Assembly: GCA_030247855.1 (NCBI GenBank)
Contig: JAPDRN010000141.1
Coordinates: 20,591 to 84,590, forward strand
DNA from: Knufia peltigerae
Taxonomy: Eukaryota; Ascomycota; Eurotiomycetes; Chaetothyriales; Trichomeriaceae
Direction: 5' to 3'
Length of the DNA: 64,000 nt
Position 1 is the stretch's first letter. Each line of letters opens with the position of its first letter. Positions 41,837-51,989 of this stretch are shown one piece after another. The notes under the pieces are model-generated. The model had not been told where the DNA came from. It ran no database searches and saw only the letters and a program-made list of their open reading frames with translations. Position numbers and translations under genes: made by a program.

Positions 41837-42907
41837 CTACGCATACCTGAGCTTTTCCACTCCCACCATTTCCGCCTCCTTGTTCAAGTTCGCAATCTCG
41901 GCTTCGGTGAAGGGTATGCCCTCTCGCTCTCGCTTCTCCTTGTTCAGCAATTCGATCTCGCCGGGGAAGTAGATGCGGTCGACGCCCGCCATCTTCTCGC
42001 TCCCGACGACGCGGTCGTACAGGCACTGCATGCGCTCCTTGAACTCGTCCAGGGACATGAACAGGTCCGGCTTGATGGCCACGATGAAGTGGCCCACGTC
42101 GGCGGTCTTTGTGAAATCGTAGGGCCCGCCGACGTCGCCGGCGAACGCGGAACCCGAGAGCACCCCGGAGAAGACGTCCATCATGATGGCCAGGCCCGAC
42201 CCCTTGGGCCCGCCCATGGGCAGCATGACGCCCTCGAGCGCGCGGGCGGGGTCGTCGGTCGGCGCCCCGTCCCCGTCCAGCGCCCAGTCCGTGGGGATCT
42301 TCTCCCCTCGCCGCAGGGCCTTGTAGACCTTGCCGCGCGCCGCGACCGAGGGCGCCATGTCCAGGATGAACGGGCGCCCGGCGGGACCGCCGCCGGGGGC
42401 GCCGCACGCCAGCGGCGACACCCCCATGGACTTGCTCCGGCCCCCCCAGACCGGCAGCGCGGGCGACGAGTTGGTGAACACCAGCGACATCATGTCGGCG
42501 TCGACGGCCCGCTGGACGACCCACGCCGCCATGCCGTAGTGGTTGGAGTGCTTCACCGACACCATCCCGATGCCGAACTGGCGGGCCATGCTGATGGCGC
42601 GGGTGATGGCCACGTCGGCCGCCACGAAACCGAATGCGTTCTTGCCGTCCACGGAGGCGACGACCGGGGTGGCTTCGGTCACCTCGGGCACGGCGGTCGG
42701 GTCGAGGATCTTGCGTCGGATGCGCTCCATGTACGACGGGATGCGGTTGGCTCCGTGGGTGTCGACGCCCCGTAGGTCCGCTTGCACGAGGCCGCTGGCG
42801 ATGATTTCGGCATGTTCGGACGATACCCCGTTAGCCGTGAGGATGGATTCGACAAACCTTTGGAGGTCGTTTGGTTGGACCTGGTGCACTTGCTGTGAGG
42901 TAGACAT
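41837..42907 (-). CDS. Malate/L-lactate dehydrogenase-family oxidoreductase (Ldh2)
   Basis: A single-exon gene of 356 aa, the usual length for this family. Hallmarks: HAEIIASGLVQADLRGVDTHG (the dyad HG near residue 51), VASVDGKNAFGFVAADVAI, IGMVSVKHSNHYGMAAWVVQ (conserved H-N-H), FTNSSPALPVWGG, FILDMAPSVAARGKVY and LPMGGPKGSGLAIMMDVFSG. These define the NAD(P)-dependent Ldh2/YlbC/sulfolactate dehydrogenase group, distinct from classical Rossmann LDH/MDH. It reduces or oxidises small 2-hydroxy acids; malate, lactate, ureidoglycolate, sulfolactate and dehydrogulonate are all family substrates (family knowledge), so the substrate is open. The gene is intronless and markedly GC-richer than its surroundings between ~42050 and 42780. 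The start is the only early ATG. Confidence 0.9.
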   Translation of the reverse strand: MSTSQQVHQVQPNDLQRFVESILTANGVSSEHAEIIASGLVQADLRGVDTHGANRIPSYMERIRRKILDPTAVPEVTEATPVVASVDGKNAFGFVAADVAITRAISMARQFGIGMVSVKHSNHYGMAAWVVQRAVDADMMSLVFTNSSPALPVWGGRSKSMGVSPLACGAPGGGPAGRPFILDMAPSVAARGKVYKALRRGEKIPTDWALDGDGAPTDDPARALEGVMLPMGGPKGSGLAIMMDVFSGVLSGSAFAGDVGGPYDFTKTADVGHFIVAIKPDLFMSLDEFKERMQCLYDRVVGSEKMAGVDRIYFPGEIELLNKEKREREGIPFTEAEIANLNKEAEMVGVEKLRYA

Positions 42908-43399
42908 TTTGAAAGGTGCCCCGTGGTGTCAAAGAAACAGATCAGGCTGTGCGAAGGCTCTTAGGAACCGGTGGGGTGTTTTCCTACGAGGAGACGACTG
43001 GCTTGAGATGTTCTCAGTTTCGTTCTCTTCGTCATTTTATATTACATCAACGTGAAAAGTATAGACGATGGCTCTGCTCGGTATTGTTCCGTAAGAACGG
43101 ACAGGACCGAGCAAGTGACAGCGCGAGAAATATATTTACCGTGTAAAAAATGTGGTTACCGCGACTTTCTCCGCGTACGGCACCAACCAAAGACTAGAAC
43201 GAATCAACGCTACACAGGTCCACACCTCATATTGATATATCAACCGTAGGCACTCGAACTAGGTCTATGCATGCGACGTTGACTAAGAACAACGATGGCA
43301 AAGACTTTCTGGATCGCGTTTTTGACCCAAATAGAGTCGTAATTAGATGAGCCAAAGATCAATTACCATTACTGCCACCACCAAGTAGAGTCGTAAACC
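42908..43399. other. Intergenic: Ldh2-gene promoter
   Basis: A 492-nt region between two minus-strand genes. Composition drops back to average at once. No feature was recognised. Confidence 0.5.
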
Positions 43400-45149
43400 T
43401 CATTCAAATCTTTGAACAAAATCGCACAATCCCATGACAATGGCCCTATCTCTACCAAGGCCAACTGTCCTACCGTACATCACTTTCACGTTTCTCAATT
43501 GGAACGGTTTATGAGGTTGACGCAGATCGTCTGCAGCTTTCGATGCGATGAACTCAGTCTGAGAGCTTGATAAAACTTCACTAAGGCTTGCCGAACGCAT
43601 CGTCGAAATCTTCTGCTTTCGATACAGGAGAACCGAGCAGTAAGTGAGCAAGGGCATTGCTAACAGGATGATACCAACCGGCAGAAGAAGGAGCCAGATT
43701 CTATCCTTTGCGAGTCTGACTGTGAGAGTGTTCGACCTGATCAATCGGGTATTTGCTGGGCGGTTCACAACAAGCTCCTGAGCAACAGTACCGACAGAGA
43801 CGTTGACGAATTTTCCCACCTCTTCCAGAGTCCAGTCGTTGCGCCATCCGGATGTCGTCGTATACACAAGGGGAAGTTCGGCCTGGTTGTAATGGTAGAA
43901 CATGGGCTGGACGCCACCTACGCTGACCCCCACTACAATCGGTGCCATTGTCATCCAAAACACTACTTCAGTAGCTGCTCCTGTGATTCCTTGTGTCGAG
44001 GTCAATTCCTGCGTGGCAAGTTCTTTGTCTCTGCACTCGTTGGCCCCAATGCAGAGAATGTCGTCCACCAGCTCGATGTCAATGTTGCATGCTATCCCTT
44101 GAAAGGGAGTGTATTTATCCAGCGAGTAGAAACTCGCCCCATCTTCAATCGTTCCATTTACAGCAGCGAAAATGATGGTAGAGCGCGTCCGAGTCGGGCT
44201 TGGTAGCTCACGAACGTAAGCCCAGACTGCTAGATGAGGCCACCATAGTATTTCAATATATCCCACACCCCGTCAGTGTTGTCCGTCACCACCTGTGACA
44301 TAACGACGGTATAGCTGACTTTCCACAGTACTGTTGGATGCAAAAGTGACTTCATGAGCGTGGCAGTCAATGCCTTTCTCTAGCCTGATCGCGCGAGCTG
44401 TAAGGTTGCCTTTCTCTGTCAGCGTGAACCTGTCTACGAACCACTCCCGATACTCAGTCATTGGCTCTTGTGACAGTGGCTCGGCCCAGGAAACATATCT
44501 GCTTATTGCAGGGGCAAGAAGGGTTTCGGGTGGGTTCTGCTGTCTGAAATGCCGTGAAGTTCCGCCTCCACCCGTGTAGGGCTCCAGAAAATGCGTTGTT
44601 TTGCAGATGAAATACGGAACCCACAAGAGGAGCTGCCGTAAGGGGTGCGAGGGTTATGAGTGCTGTGAATATTATGACAAGTGTCGCTTCAATGGTGGCA
44701 CACCCATGAAAGGCTAATGCTGTCGAAGGTACAGAGCCGCGACTGGCAGACAAAAATGTGTCAATTTGGCTAATACTGTAGGGGTGCTGAGCAAGTAGTG
44801 GCCAAATCGAAGCTTCTGACCATGCATGTGCTGCGTATGCCATAGCCGCCAGGCTTGTAGAGAATACAAACGTGACGAGACCTTGTACAACCTCGAGATT
44901 GTCTCTGAACAGCGCAACTGTAGGGGTTACCGAGCAGTTCGTGGCCCAGTCAGGGCATTTGAGCTGTTGTCCACTGAGCCACAAGGTGAAACTAATCGCA
45001 ATTCCGGCGACCAGTAACCCAGTGCAGAATGAGATCGGAATGCTTGGATTGTGTCGTATGAATGACCGCAGGCCAGCATTCTCTCTGCTGTCTGCAGTTC
45101 TTGTCGACGCTCCGTCGGCTTTGTTGACAGCCAACTTCAAAGGCTGCAT
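43400..45149 (-). CDS. Multi-pass membrane protein, unrecognised fungal family
   Basis: My model is exons 45149-44625, 44539-44293 and 44229-43400, giving 533 aa with intact phase. Intron 44540-44624 is GTGGGT to GACAG; intron 44230-44292 is GTGGTG to ATCTAG. Both have weak donors. Three hydrophobic segments lie in the first 180 residues (SFCTGLLVAGIAISFTLWLS, GLVTFVFSTSLAAMAYAA, ATLVIIFTALITLAPLTAAP). A large glycosylatable extracellular-type domain with several Cys follows (CNIDIELVDDILCIGANEC). A last helix near the end (IWLLLLPVGIILLAMPLLTY) is followed by a ~75-residue basic cytoplasmic tail. The layout recalls orphan plasma-membrane proteins abundant in Pezizomycotina. The function is unknown. 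Within intron 2 a different frame reads VTDNTDGVWDILKYYGG, which also looks like protein, so the gene may be frameshifted or my junction wrong. Confidence 0.6.
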
Positions 45150-46328
45150 TTCATAGCGTCTTTTGTCATAGCAATGTTAGAATCAATCTCTGACACCATG
45201 TTTGGGGCTGGTTAGTATCAAATGAGAGCATCGCAAAAGTGAGAACAACAGTCCTTTCCGGGGGGAAGTGAATCGACATATAAAGCACTTTGACGATGTA
45301 TAACCATGCAAGGCTGTAAGGCATACTTGGTCTGTCTTTCCTGGCTCCAAATAAGATTGTAACACAGCAATGCCTAGCCTAAGCGAGCTGAAAAATGTGG
45401 ACTCACATTCACAGCACCAAACAGCGCATGCCTGTAGCTTGCCTTTTTCCTAAAGAATTCCATGGCAGATATACTCTGTCCTTTCCCAGAAATGATAGTA
45501 GCACAGAAAAGGCCGTACCAAGCCGGCCTAGAGAGGCCAAACTGACACATGTACTACACGGCCACGCAGCATCATCATATGGGTGAAGACCGCGGGCCCC
45601 ATTTGGCGTTTCCTTTGTCGTCGTTAGTCGTCTAGATATCTTTACGAAACCGACTCCAAGACATCCATAGAAATTCGGAATTCTCGAGAGGCAACCATAG
45701 GCGATAATTAACAACAACAGCATGGTCAAGGACGCAAGAGACGGATAGTGATCTGACAATTACCCGAGCTTCCCATGTGTCTAATCCACATCAGCTTGCT
45801 TCCCTTTGACTATTGGCCCCTTTTTCGCAGCAGAGTCGTGTCGTATGATCGGGCTGATGCATCTAGACCATACAGATGCCAGTTGCCAGTTTTGGGGAGT
45901 CGACAAACCGACATTTGACATTGTCAAAATCTGCCAAATGGCCATCAGGACTCACATCGTAGCAGATATCCGAAAGGAGTAGAGAGCCAGAAGATTTATC
46001 ACAGGGCTTCGTCCTATACTCGTAGTATCTGATTGATTCACAATATTTCACAGGGGCTGGATGACACATAGGGCTCGGCTGAGAATGAAGGCAGATCCAA
46101 CAATTCGAAGTTAATGCATACATTCTCTGAGAGTGCAAGGAAGGATATTTGTACTGCGTAGAAGATGTTGAGATACCAGAATTAAGAGAGAAGGTTAAGC
46201 GGGAAGAACGTCATTTACTCAAGCCTCGTTTTTTGAAGCCCGGAATTTCTGTAACCAAAAGGCTTTTCCTGTACATACTTATATCTGAGTCTTTACTTGA
46301 CTAACTTCACCTTCTCCAGCATATCAGT
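45150..46328. other. Divergent intergenic region, 1.2 kb
   Basis: The region between the membrane-protein gene (minus) and the cyclophilin gene (plus). ORFs up to 116 codons exist but show no domain or codon character. Nothing else was supported. Confidence 0.45.
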
Positions 46329-46876
46329 ATGGCTACCGATGTAGTATTGGAGACCACCATGGTACGGCCAACTCTACCGGGTATATTCTCGTAACTTGAC
46401 GCGCTAACAATGTGTTGCAGGGTGCAATCACCGTCGAGCTCTACAATGACCACGCTCCCAAAACGTGCAAAAATTTCTCCACGCTTGCAGAGAGAGGCTA
46501 CTACAACAATGGAATTTTCCATCGTATTATTCCGAACTTCATGATCCAGGGCGGCGACCCCACAGGCACAGGACGTGGTGGTTCAAGCATCTATGGAGAG
46601 AAATTCGCCGATGAGATCAGTCCTTCGCTGAAACACACGGGCGCAGGTATTCTGAGTATGGCGAATAGCGGGAAAGATACAAATGGAAGCCAATTCTTCA
46701 TTACCTTAGCTCCGACCCCGTGGCTAGACGGTAAACACACAATCTTCGGCCGTGTCAAGAGTGGGATGAAGGTGGTGCAAAGAATGGGGTTGGTTAAGAC
46801 GAATGGCGAGGACAGACCTCTGGAGGAGGTCAAGATCATCCGGGCAAAGGTTGCGGATTCCTCGAACGGTGACTAG
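46329..46876 (+). CDS. Cyclophilin-type peptidyl-prolyl isomerase, PPIL1-like
   Basis: Exons 46329-46361 and 46421-46876 give 162 aa. The 59-nt intron has GTACGG, GCTAACA and TTGCAG. Almost the whole protein is one cyclophilin domain: FHRIIPNFMIQGGDPTGTGR (catalytic Arg in FHR), GILSMANSGKDTNGSQFFIT and WLDGKHTIFGRV with the active-site Trp. A short N-terminus (MATDVVLETTMGAITVELY) without signal peptide, the compact length and the KNFSTLAERGYYNN insert match PPIL1/Cyp1. PPIL1 is a spliceosomal cyclophilin that binds SKIP/Prp45 (family knowledge). The role here is inferred from that subtype. The tiny first exon is typical of fungal cyclophilin genes. Confidence 0.9.
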
Positions 46877-48780
46877 AAAGGCATACTCAACACGACACAA
46901 ATTTTATTTCAGCAGCCTACCCGGGTCAGCCAGTATCACCCTCGAACCGATCCTCTGTGCAGCTCAGCACAGAAAGGCGCATCTCGTTGCGGTGAGCTGA
47001 AGCTGCCGCGCACCCCCGTGCTCATGATCAGCTCTTTCTCGATCTGGCTTGATATTCATGCCGACAACTGTGGTCTGGCCGACGACCAATGGGAAGCGGC
47101 CGTAAAGAAGAATGAGACCGCAAACTCTGTGAATGTTTTTACAATACTGTTGTGGCAGAGGTGAATCTGCAGGGAGAAGTCATGACCTCAAGGCCTTCCA
47201 AAGCGTAGGCGAGTTAGCGAGTCAGCAAGTCGGCGATGCGTGATAGACTTTGATGCGCTGAAAGTCCAGGACGAACATTCCAGGCGGTCGAATTTGCAGC
47301 GACACTGTGCAGGAGTCAGGCTTACAAAGGCAGCTGGAGTCAGCCGCGGCTGTGATATCACGGTTTGTGCGGTACAGTAATGCAGCCTCCAGGACTTTGC
47401 GATAGCGAGTTGGGCTAGAAGAATCTTTGCAGAAAGAATAGTTAGCATCGCTCCACGCGCCGTTACATTCCTATCTGTACGTAGATACCTACTATGTTTG
47501 GGTAGTATCTATATAACGAGACAAGCTTACGAGAACATATGATGGAGCGTGCGAACTTCAACGTCCTTCGGGCGATTAATGTCAGCATACGCACTGCTTT
47601 GCTGTCATTGAATAGAATCGCCGCTGATCGACGCCGGACTGAATTTCGTGCATATCGAGCCTCATTTCACCGTGGGCCTGATCGACGATGCTGGGAGTTG
47701 TAATCATCCGAGGTGATGGCACGAGTACTCCATATGTCTCGTCTTATTCCTTACGAAAGCTTCTTTTGCGTGGTTGTATATATCCTCGTGGCAAAATCAG
47801 AACCCGGTGGCATAGAGGTGCGGAACAACAGGGAGAGCCAGGATCTCTTCCACTCTTCCCATTTCCACTTCCCGGGCACACTGGGAGACCCTTGAAGTGC
47901 TTGAGTGCGATATGGCATCTGGTTCGTGGACGGCGTTGCAGCTAAAGATGCACGACGATTGAGGGTCGGCGGTTACGCGAGGCTGCGATTGGCCTCATTC
48001 TCCCCTTCGGCTGCTAAACTCGTTCTCCAGCGTTTCTTCCTCTGTCTCTTCCATCCTTTATCACATTCCTTCATCCAATCAGCTCGTGGTGTTTCTGCAT
48101 TTTCATCGTCCCTCGGCGTCCATTTCGTTGTCCAACTGTTGCCCTGCATTTTGCGTGACTTTCAAGCCATTTCTCGGTCCGCTCCAGGTCCACTCGCCCT
48201 TCATGCAGTCGATCGTCCACAAACCAATGCAAGCTCTCTTCGAAGCGCTGACTCTACCGCTGACTCTGCCGGCATGTCCTCGAGATGTGTGTTACCATTG
48301 CTTCCAAACTTGCATCCTCACCTCGTCAAGTCAATATCACGGTGGGTAGCGGGGTGAATCAATTCCTCCACGCGCGGCCTCAATCTTCGTCACCTCGTCT
48401 GCTACTGCGTACTGTTCACTGTTTTGAATGCAGCTCTATATCGCCTTCCTTCGCCTCCCTCCTCCCTCTCATTGCTGTCCCAGAGGCATAAGGTCCTTCG
48501 GTTCGCGTTCATTACATTCGCTTTTCAGTCATTCTCCCCGAGAAAGCAGGCTTTCTCTGTTGTAACAATACAAAATCAGCGTTTCTCACCCACGAGCCAT
48601 TGACTGGCCGGCCCATTGCGACCACTTCCACAGGAACTCAGATCCAATAGACTTGGCCCTCTCGACCACCAAGCCTCGGTGCGACCATACACTCGGCCGC
48701 ATCCTGAATATCGATCAGCTGGCTGACTCTCGCTCATACAACCTCCTCACAATCCACACGCTTCCGGCATTTCATGCGAC
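46877..48780. other. Intergenic, 1.9 kb: ferric reductase upstream region
   Basis: The last ~800 nt before the ferric reductase ATG are strongly pyrimidine-rich on the plus strand (many CTTCC/CCTC tracts), typical of a long fungal 5' leader. ORFs of up to 150 codons (47905-48357) lie in this leader and look like composition artefacts or uORFs. Confidence 0.45.
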
Positions 48781-51159
48781 ATGCCTACAATAGCGACTGA
48801 AGCTCTAGCGCAGTTGGCGAAAAGAGAAGACGACGCATGGCAGTCGATAGCAGAAGACTTGGTCAAGAGAGTCAACATTCCGATCAACAGTTCGACACCA
48901 CCTGCACTGGTGGCTGCCATTCAAGAGGACCCGTTCAAGAATGCTGCAAAGTATGGCTTACTGTTTGTCTATATCGGGATCATTCTCTTACTCAGTGCGA
49001 CATTGATGCGACTATACTACTACTGGGGTGACAAGATCCGGACGGCGCTGTACAAGGAAGAAGTCATCAACTCTGCCATCTCCGCATCTGCGACGAGTCC
49101 CATGAACTTCTCGCCAATGCATGGCTATGCCGATTATGAACTACCGAGTGCCATAAGTGCACAAACAGACGGCTCAACGAGGCACTTCTTTCCAAGCAAA
49201 GGTCCGCTCATCCCAGAGAAACCCAGACAACAAGCAGCTGTTTCCGCCATTGCACCGTTGAACAACACGATTGCTCTCTGTAGATGGATCTTCTACCGGC
49301 CCATTCCGGCGTTGAATGTTGGCAAGCACAGATTTACCTTTCCATCTTTGAGTGTCCTTGTGATCGTGACAATCTCGTTGCTGGCTTCGATGCTCTACTG
49401 CTTCCTCCCTCGGCCGTTGTTCTATGCCTCGATGTCCTACGGTTCACCACCTATGGCGGTCCGAGCGGGCATGATGTCGGTGTCTCTGATACCCTGGTGT
49501 GTCGTACTGGCAACAAAGACGAACCCAGTTTCATTCATGACCGGCATCGGTCATGATCGACTCATCGTCCTGCATCGCTGGGTCGCCTATCTTTGTATCA
49601 TCTTCGCCATCATCCACGCCGTCCCTTACTGGTATCAGTCCGTCAATGACCCAGATGGATTTGCAACATTCAAGCTCTACTTCAACCAGCAGTATTATAT
49701 CTTCACCACGGGAATTGCAGCCATCGCCCCGCTCATATTCCTCGCACTGCACTCTCTACCAATCTTCCGAGCCAAGATGTACGAGTTGTTCGTCATCCTG
49801 CATATCCCCGTAGCCTGGGCTTTCATTGGACTCCTGTTCTGGCATTGCAACAACTACCTCCGATCTTGGGCCTACCTCTACTCAACAATTGCATTGATGA
49901 TCGCGTCCTTGTTGGCTCGACTATTCTTCCTCAACTGGATGAACCCATTTCGGTCCTCTTGGCTCATTGGTGAAGAATCCGCTGTGACAATCTTACCTGA
50001 AAACGCCGTCAAAGTCACCATTCCCACGCAAAAGCGATGGCGTCCCGGCCAATACGCATACCTGAGAATGCCTGGCGTCTCTATCCTGGAAAATCACCCA
50101 TTCACAATCGCATCCCTCTGCAGCGAAGATTTTCCTTCCCAATACGGAGAACAATACCGCGACATGACACTAGTGTTCAGACCCTTCTCTGGTTTTACTC
50201 GCAAAGTCCTCGACACCGCCGTCAAGAAGGGACCATACAAGACATACAGGGCGTTCGTCGACGGACCCTATGGGGGCATGCAACGCCAAATGGCATCTTT
50301 CGACCAGGTCGTCTTCTTCGCCGGCGGAAGCGGCATCACCGCCATCGCCAGTCAGCTCCTCGACCTGATCAAACGCATGCGCGACGGCAAGGCAACGACG
50401 TCCAAGGTCAACGTCATCTGGGCCATGAAGCGGCCCGACATCATGGAATGGTTCAAGGAGGAACTCCGCATCTGCCGAGAATGCGCGCCTCCCGGTTCCG
50501 TCCAGTGCCACTTCTACATCACCGCGGCCAAGCGGAACGACCCTGGCCTCCCGGAGATCAAGGAGCACCGTCTCAGTGGCATAAGAGACAAGATCTCCGA
50601 CGCCATCCACAACGCCGGGAGCAAGCGCAACTCGGCCATGATGATGGACGCCGAACCCGAACTCAAGAAGGAGTTTGAGGATCAGATCACCGCCCTCCCG
50701 CAAGCCTACCTCACCGCTCCACGACACTTGTCACCAGGTGGGGTGGAGCAGCAACAGCAACAACAGCAACAACCACACCAGACGTATTTCCCTCCTCCCC
50801 CCAAAGAGGCACGCATGTCCACCATCTCCCAAGCGCAGATCGAAGCCACGCGCACCTTTGACTTTGGGTTTCCCCAGACGCCCACAAAGTTCCAAAAGAA
50901 CCTCATGAGGTTTGCCTTTTTGCCGACCGGCGTCTCCAACCGCCGCGACGGCTGGCGCACCGAGTACGGCCGCCCGGACATCCCGTACATGCTCAAAGGT
51001 CTGAGCAAGGACTTTGGACGCCGGACGTGCGTGTACGTGTGCGGACCTCCCGAGATGAGGACCGACGTGGCCAACACGGTCGCCCGACTACAGCGAGACG
51101 TCTGGAACGACAGCGGCAAGGACGAGATATTCCTCCACGCCGAGAACTATGCTCTCTGA
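48781..51159 (+). CDS. Ferric reductase-like transmembrane oxidoreductase (FRE family)
   Basis: A single-exon gene of 792 aa. One N-terminal helix (LLFVYIGIILLLSATLMRLY) precedes a ferric-reductase membrane domain of about six helices with paired heme-ligand histidines (LHRWVAYLCIIFAIIHAVPY and LHIPVAWAFIGLLFWHCNN). Then comes an FAD-binding domain (RPGQYAYLRMPG, ENHPFTIAS) and an NAD(P)-binding domain (VVFFAGGSGITAI, and CGPPEM near the end). Electrons pass from NADPH through FAD and two hemes to extracellular Fe3+ or Cu2+ (family knowledge). Between the nucleotide motifs lies a disordered insert with a pure Gln run near residue 660. It lacks EF-hands and the N-terminus of NADPH oxidases, so FRE is preferred over NOX. 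The ATG at 48781 is the first in frame. Confidence 0.92.
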   Translation: MPTIATEALAQLAKREDDAWQSIAEDLVKRVNIPINSSTPPALVAAIQEDPFKNAAKYGLLFVYIGIILLLSATLMRLYYYWGDKIRTALYKEEVINSAISASATSPMNFSPMHGYADYELPSAISAQTDGSTRHFFPSKGPLIPEKPRQQAAVSAIAPLNNTIALCRWIFYRPIPALNVGKHRFTFPSLSVLVIVTISLLASMLYCFLPRPLFYASMSYGSPPMAVRAGMMSVSLIPWCVVLATKTNPVSFMTGIGHDRLIVLHRWVAYLCIIFAIIHAVPYWYQSVNDPDGFATFKLYFNQQYYIFTTGIAAIAPLIFLALHSLPIFRAKMYELFVILHIPVAWAFIGLLFWHCNNYLRSWAYLYSTIALMIASLLARLFFLNWMNPFRSSWLIGEESAVTILPENAVKVTIPTQKRWRPGQYAYLRMPGVSILENHPFTIASLCSEDFPSQYGEQYRDMTLVFRPFSGFTRKVLDTAVKKGPYKTYRAFVDGPYGGMQRQMASFDQVVFFAGGSGITAIASQLLDLIKRMRDGKATTSKVNVIWAMKRPDIMEWFKEELRICRECAPPGSVQCHFYITAAKRNDPGLPEIKEHRLSGIRDKISDAIHNAGSKRNSAMMMDAEPELKKEFEDQITALPQAYLTAPRHLSPGGVEQQQQQQQQPHQTYFPPPPKEARMSTISQAQIEATRTFDFGFPQTPTKFQKNLMRFAFLPTGVSNRRDGWRTEYGRPDIPYMLKGLSKDFGRRTCVYVCGPPEMRTDVANTVARLQRDVWNDSGKDEIFLHAENYAL

Positions 51160-51989
51160 GAGAACACACCGCTGTCTCTCTCTCTCTCTCCAGGATTTGG
51201 TCCGTCGTCGTTCAGTATTGTACAGTTGTGTCATCTGTCTGTGTCGTGTGTCGTTTGTTCCTCTCCTTCTCTCTTCTCGGTGTGTACAAGTGTGTGCAAA
51301 GCGTGGAGTTGGCAAAACCGGGGACATCTTAATACTATATCTACCAAACCCTCGACAACTCACATAAAAATTTATTACCAGGGTCATGATGAGTACGGCG
51401 TGGACCGTGACGGTGACGACGAGGTGTTCGATGAGGAGGATGATGACGAGGACTTTTTCTCTCCGGGTTTCGGGATATTTTCATATGACTCTCCAAGGGG
51501 AGGGCACAAGTCGCCCGCCCCCTTTATGCACGCACGATACCCCCTCCTTGTTTCAATCCAAGACTTTTTTTTTTCTTTGTTTCCATACTGAACACCGACG
51601 TTTCCTTTTCTTCTTCATGGCAGCCTCGATCGTCGGTCGAGTGGTACCATCAACTTTTCACGTTAGTGGTGATGGCGGAGGGAGTGTGGGAGAGAAAAGA
51701 CACGACAAATAGCTCTAGCTAAAGCTCAAGATTAAGATCAAGCTCATGGCTTCTTTGTAGGGCTACGAGTACATAGCTTGCTTAGGAACAAGTCAATGAG
51801 AGATGTGTGATGATGAGATACGCTGAGCTACTTTATACTTCCGACTGAAACGACATACGGATATCGTGCTCCCGTACGGGAATCCTCAGTTCTTATCATC
51901 TAGCCAACCCTTTTTGAATAGTACTTGGGTAATGATGCGTCTGGATTCAAGTAGGGTGGGACCGATTTTTGCCAGATTTATCACAGGAA
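51160..51989. other. Convergent 3' region of ferric reductase and POP1
   Basis: An 830-nt region with a CTCTCTCTCT run at ~51175-51190, a T9-10 run near 51568 and a GAGGATGATGACGAGGAC acidic-codon-like stretch at ~51435. ORFs here are short. No gene is supported. Confidence 0.5.

Noticed and set aside
41771..42775. Plus-strand open frame of 334 codons
   Set aside because: Antisense to the Ldh2 gene. It is His/Arg/Gly/Asp-rich low-complexity translation caused by GC-rich third positions.
47905..48357. 150-codon plus-strand ORF upstream of the ferric reductase
   Set aside because: Pyrimidine-rich leader sequence gives Ser/Leu/Pro/Phe-rich frames in all three phases; no domain was seen.
50037..50678. 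Plus-strand open frame of 213 codons inside the ferric reductase
   Set aside because: A shifted frame within the FAD/NAD-binding region, which is certain in the main frame.
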